From Embleya sp040629175 (lineage in GTDB: Bacteria > Actinomycetota > Actinomycetes > Streptomycetales > Streptomycetaceae), in contig NZ_JBEXUX010000001.1 of NCBI RefSeq assembly GCF_040629175.1, positions 558,001-622,000 of the forward strand: DNA of 64,000 nucleotides. Direction: 5' to 3'. Under the pieces are notes generated by a model. The model was given only the letters and a program-made list of their open reading frames with translations. It did not search any database and was not told where the DNA came from. Shown one piece after another: positions 62,248 through 64,000 of this stretch (position 1 is the stretch's first letter; each line of letters begins with the position of its first letter). Both the position numbers and the translations under genes were made by a program.

Positions 62248-64000
62248 TCAGGGGCGGGGCTGGGTCACGCCGAGGAGTTCGAGGACGTCGGTGTCGCCGC
62301 GTTGTTGGAGGCGGTGCAGGACGGCCTTGAGGTCGATCCCGGGTTCCAGGCCGATGCGGGCGCCGAGGAGTTCGGGGAGGTTGACCTGCTCGGGGACCGG
62401 GTCGACGCCGGTGTGGCGTAGGGCGCGGGCCCAGCGGGGCAGGCGGACCGTGGCGTCGCCGCGGACCAGGCGGGCCTCCAGGCGGCCCTGGTGGATGGAC
62501 GAGATGAAGACCATGTCGCCCTCGTGCGCGGACAGGCCGGCCAGGATCGCGCGCAGCGACACCAGGTAGGGCGTGTCGGCCCAGCGCAGCGCCGCCGGGC
62601 CGTGTCCGTGGTGCAGCCGGACCTGACCGCCGGCCGTGACACCCAGGGCCTGGGCGAACGCCACCGGCACCTTGACCGGCTCGCCTTCCAGCATCGCGGT
62701 GGACACGTCGACCCGGAACGCCCACGCGCCGGTGTCCTCGCGGAAGCAGCCCGCGGTCCAGGACGGATCGCCGATCGGCGCCGGCTGTTGCTTCTGGGCC
62801 GGCCGCTCCAGCGTGTCCGCCGAGCGGGAGAGCACGTGGTCGTTCTCCACCTGGAAGCCCTCCAGCCGGCCGATCCAGGCGGTCTGCAGTGGCTTGCGGA
62901 TGCCCATCGCGGCCAGGTCGCGCTCCAGCGCCCGCAGCGGCACCGGGCCGTGCGCGCAGGCCGCGTCCAGGGTGCTCTGGGTGCGGTCGGACAACTCGCC
63001 GAGCGGCGCGGTGGAAAGCCACCCGTCCACCGACGTGTGCAGGCCGAGCAGGCCGCGCAGCACCTGCCACACCTGGATCTCCAGGCCCGGCACGGTCTCG
63101 GTGTGCTTGGGGTGCAGCGTGCGCAGTTCGGACACCGTGGTCAGCACGCCGAGCCGGTCCCGGACGAAGCTCAGGTGCACCCGGACCGGTGCGCCCTCGG
63201 AGCGGGCGATCCGCTCGTCCAGGCTGCGCCGCAGGTCCCGCTCCATGATCTTGACCTCGGCCGGCGACGTGCCGAACTCGGCCGCCAACGACTCCAGATC
63301 GCGTGGTGCGTCGGTGAACAGCCGGTCCCGGGCGAGCACCTTGCGCTGCGGTTCGGCGGTGGTGAACCAGGACCCCAGGATGGCGACCGGGTCGCCGCCG
63401 CCGGGTTCGCCGGCGCGCGACGGCGGCCGGTCGACGAGCATCGTGACGTCCTCGGTCGCGGGCAGCGTGCCCGGCACCATCTCGACGGTGGCCTCCAGGT
63501 CGGCGGCGGCGGCCTTGGTGCCCCGGTTGGTTCGCGGCACCACCGAGTGGTCCGGCGGCGCGGGCACCGACGGTACCTCCGCCGTGGTCGCGGCGGCCGC
63601 GGCCGGCTCCGCGGCGGAGGTCGGGGCCGGTGCGGTGCGCGGCGGGTGGCTCGGTCGGGGCGGGATGCGCAGGCCCTCGGGGGTGCGCGGCACGTCCGAC
63701 TCGCCCACCGCCGGTACCGCGCCCGCGGTGGGCGGCGGGACCTCGCCGAACGCGTCCTGCCCGGGGTCTTCGGCGGAATCCGACCCGGCGGACCCCGACT
63801 TCGACTTCGGCGCCGGCTCCGCCTTCGATGTCGACTGCGGTGCCGGTTCGGCGGGCGTGGCGGTCCGGCCGCGTCCCTTGAGCGTGCGGATCGGGATGTC
63901 CGCGACCGTCATCGGCGGCGTCTCGCCGTACGCGTCCACGCCGGGCTGGTCGCCCTCGGTCGCGAGTTCGGCGGACACCGCGCGCGGCGGCGCGTCCTCG
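62248..64000 (-). CDS. Protein with sigma-region-4-like HTH, N-terminus beyond the window
   Basis: At least 576 residues are visible; the frame stays open to the window edge (GTG 63978 is one possible start, but the low-complexity N-terminus seems to continue). The first 190 residues are Pro/Ala/Ser/Thr/Glu-rich and contain two copies of a DA[YF]GExPP motif 60 residues apart. Around 220-260, LARDRLFTDAPRDLESLAAEFGTSPAEVKIMERDLRRSLDERI resembles the sigma-70 region 4 HTH. A second helical region (HTSVDGWLSTAPLGELSD...LRALERDLAAMGI) and an alpha/beta C-terminal domain follow. Function unknown; DNA binding is likely. Convergent with sufT. Confidence 0.75.
   Translation of the reverse strand, partial: EDAPPRAVSAELATEGDQPGVDAYGETPPMTVADIPIRTLKGRGRTATPAEPAPQSTSKAEPAPKSKSGSAGSDSAEDPGQDAFGEVPPPTAGAVPAVGESDVPRTPEGLRIPPRPSHPPRTAPAPTSAAEPAAAAATTAEVPSVPAPPDHSVVPRTNRGTKAAAADLEATVEMVPGTLPATEDVTMLVDRPPSRAGEPGGGDPVAILGSWFTTAEPQRKVLARDRLFTDAPRDLESLAAEFGTSPAEVKIMERDLRRSLDERIARSEGAPVRVHLSFVRDRLGVLTTVSELRTLHPKHTETVPGLEIQVWQVLRGLLGLHTSVDGWLSTAPLGELSDRTQSTLDAACAHGPVPLRALERDLAAMGIRKPLQTAWIGRLEGFQVENDHVLSRSADTLERPAQKQQPAPIGDPSWTAGCFREDTGAWAFRVDVSTAMLEGEPVKVPVAFAQALGVTAGGQVRLHHGHGPAALRWADTPYLVSLRAILAGLSAHEGDMVFISSIHQGRLEARLVRGDATVRLPRWARALRHTGVDPVPEQVNLPELLGARIGLEPGIDLKAVLHRLQQRGDTDVLELLGVTQPRP

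Overview
The window is about 64 kb of very GC-rich, gene-dense chromosome from an actinobacterium, most likely a member of the Streptomycetales. The evidence is the sporulation regulator WhiA, the RNA polymerase partner RbpA, a mycothiol-type DinB-fold enzyme, a complete egtABCD ergothioneine set, frequent GTG/TTG starts and many ATGA/GTGA overlaps. From memory, the backbone order (uvrB, terC, uvrA, uvrC-rapZ-yvcK-whiA, gap-pgk-tpiA-secG-rbpA, ctaB/tkt-tal-zwf-opcA-pgl, ctaA, suf) matches the conserved core arm of Streptomyces chromosomes. Genus cannot be fixed from the sequence alone.

Layout. 1-1049: end of a DprE1-like oxidase and a DprE2-like reductase. 1191-3960: coaE and uvrB. 4171-9472: a TerD gene, a TerD protein with an FtsK-like tail, a DEDDh exonuclease, TerC, a small Cys-rich protein and a CGNR zinc-finger protein. 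9497-10949: two minus-strand enzymes. 11278-19726: uvrA, a Rieske lipoprotein, then the tightly packed uvrC-rapZ-yvcK-whiA run. 19859-25196: an Eis-type acetyltransferase, a large secreted M14 carboxypeptidase and a small membrane protein. 25395-31645: gap, pgk, tpiA, an uncharacterised two-gene membrane module, secG and rbpA. 31786-35991: accessory genes (TPR protein, lipoprotein, MerR regulator with GyrI-like partner, small conserved protein). 36116-46128: ctaB, then tkt, tal, pgi, zwf, opcA and pgl. 46242-47375: methionine aminopeptidase divergent from an XRE regulator. 47731-52243: egtA, egtB and an in-frame egtC-egtD reading frame. 52385-55148: ctaA and an ABC exporter. 55341-62072: the sufR-B-D-ferredoxin-C-S-U-T operon. 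62248-64000: the C-terminal part of a protein with a sigma-region-4-like helix-turn-helix.

How it works together. Nucleotide excision repair (uvrABC), lower glycolysis, the pentose phosphate pathway with NADPH production, both heme A steps (ctaB, ctaA), iron-sulfur assembly and ergothioneine synthesis sit close together, so the region is rich in redox and repair housekeeping.

The most interesting item is at 28759-30785. Two translationally coupled genes lie between tpiA and secG and share a 22-residue Gly/Asn/Thr motif: once at the C-terminus of a membrane protein and twice in a 115-residue partner. The layout resembles known homotypic amyloid-signalling pairs. Other items worth checking are the egtC-egtD fusion, the TerD/FtsK-like island, an intrinsic terminator directly in front of a TTG start, and sharp operator palindromes at the merR and map/xre promoters. 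No insertion sequence, prophage, CRISPR array, tRNA or rRNA was seen.
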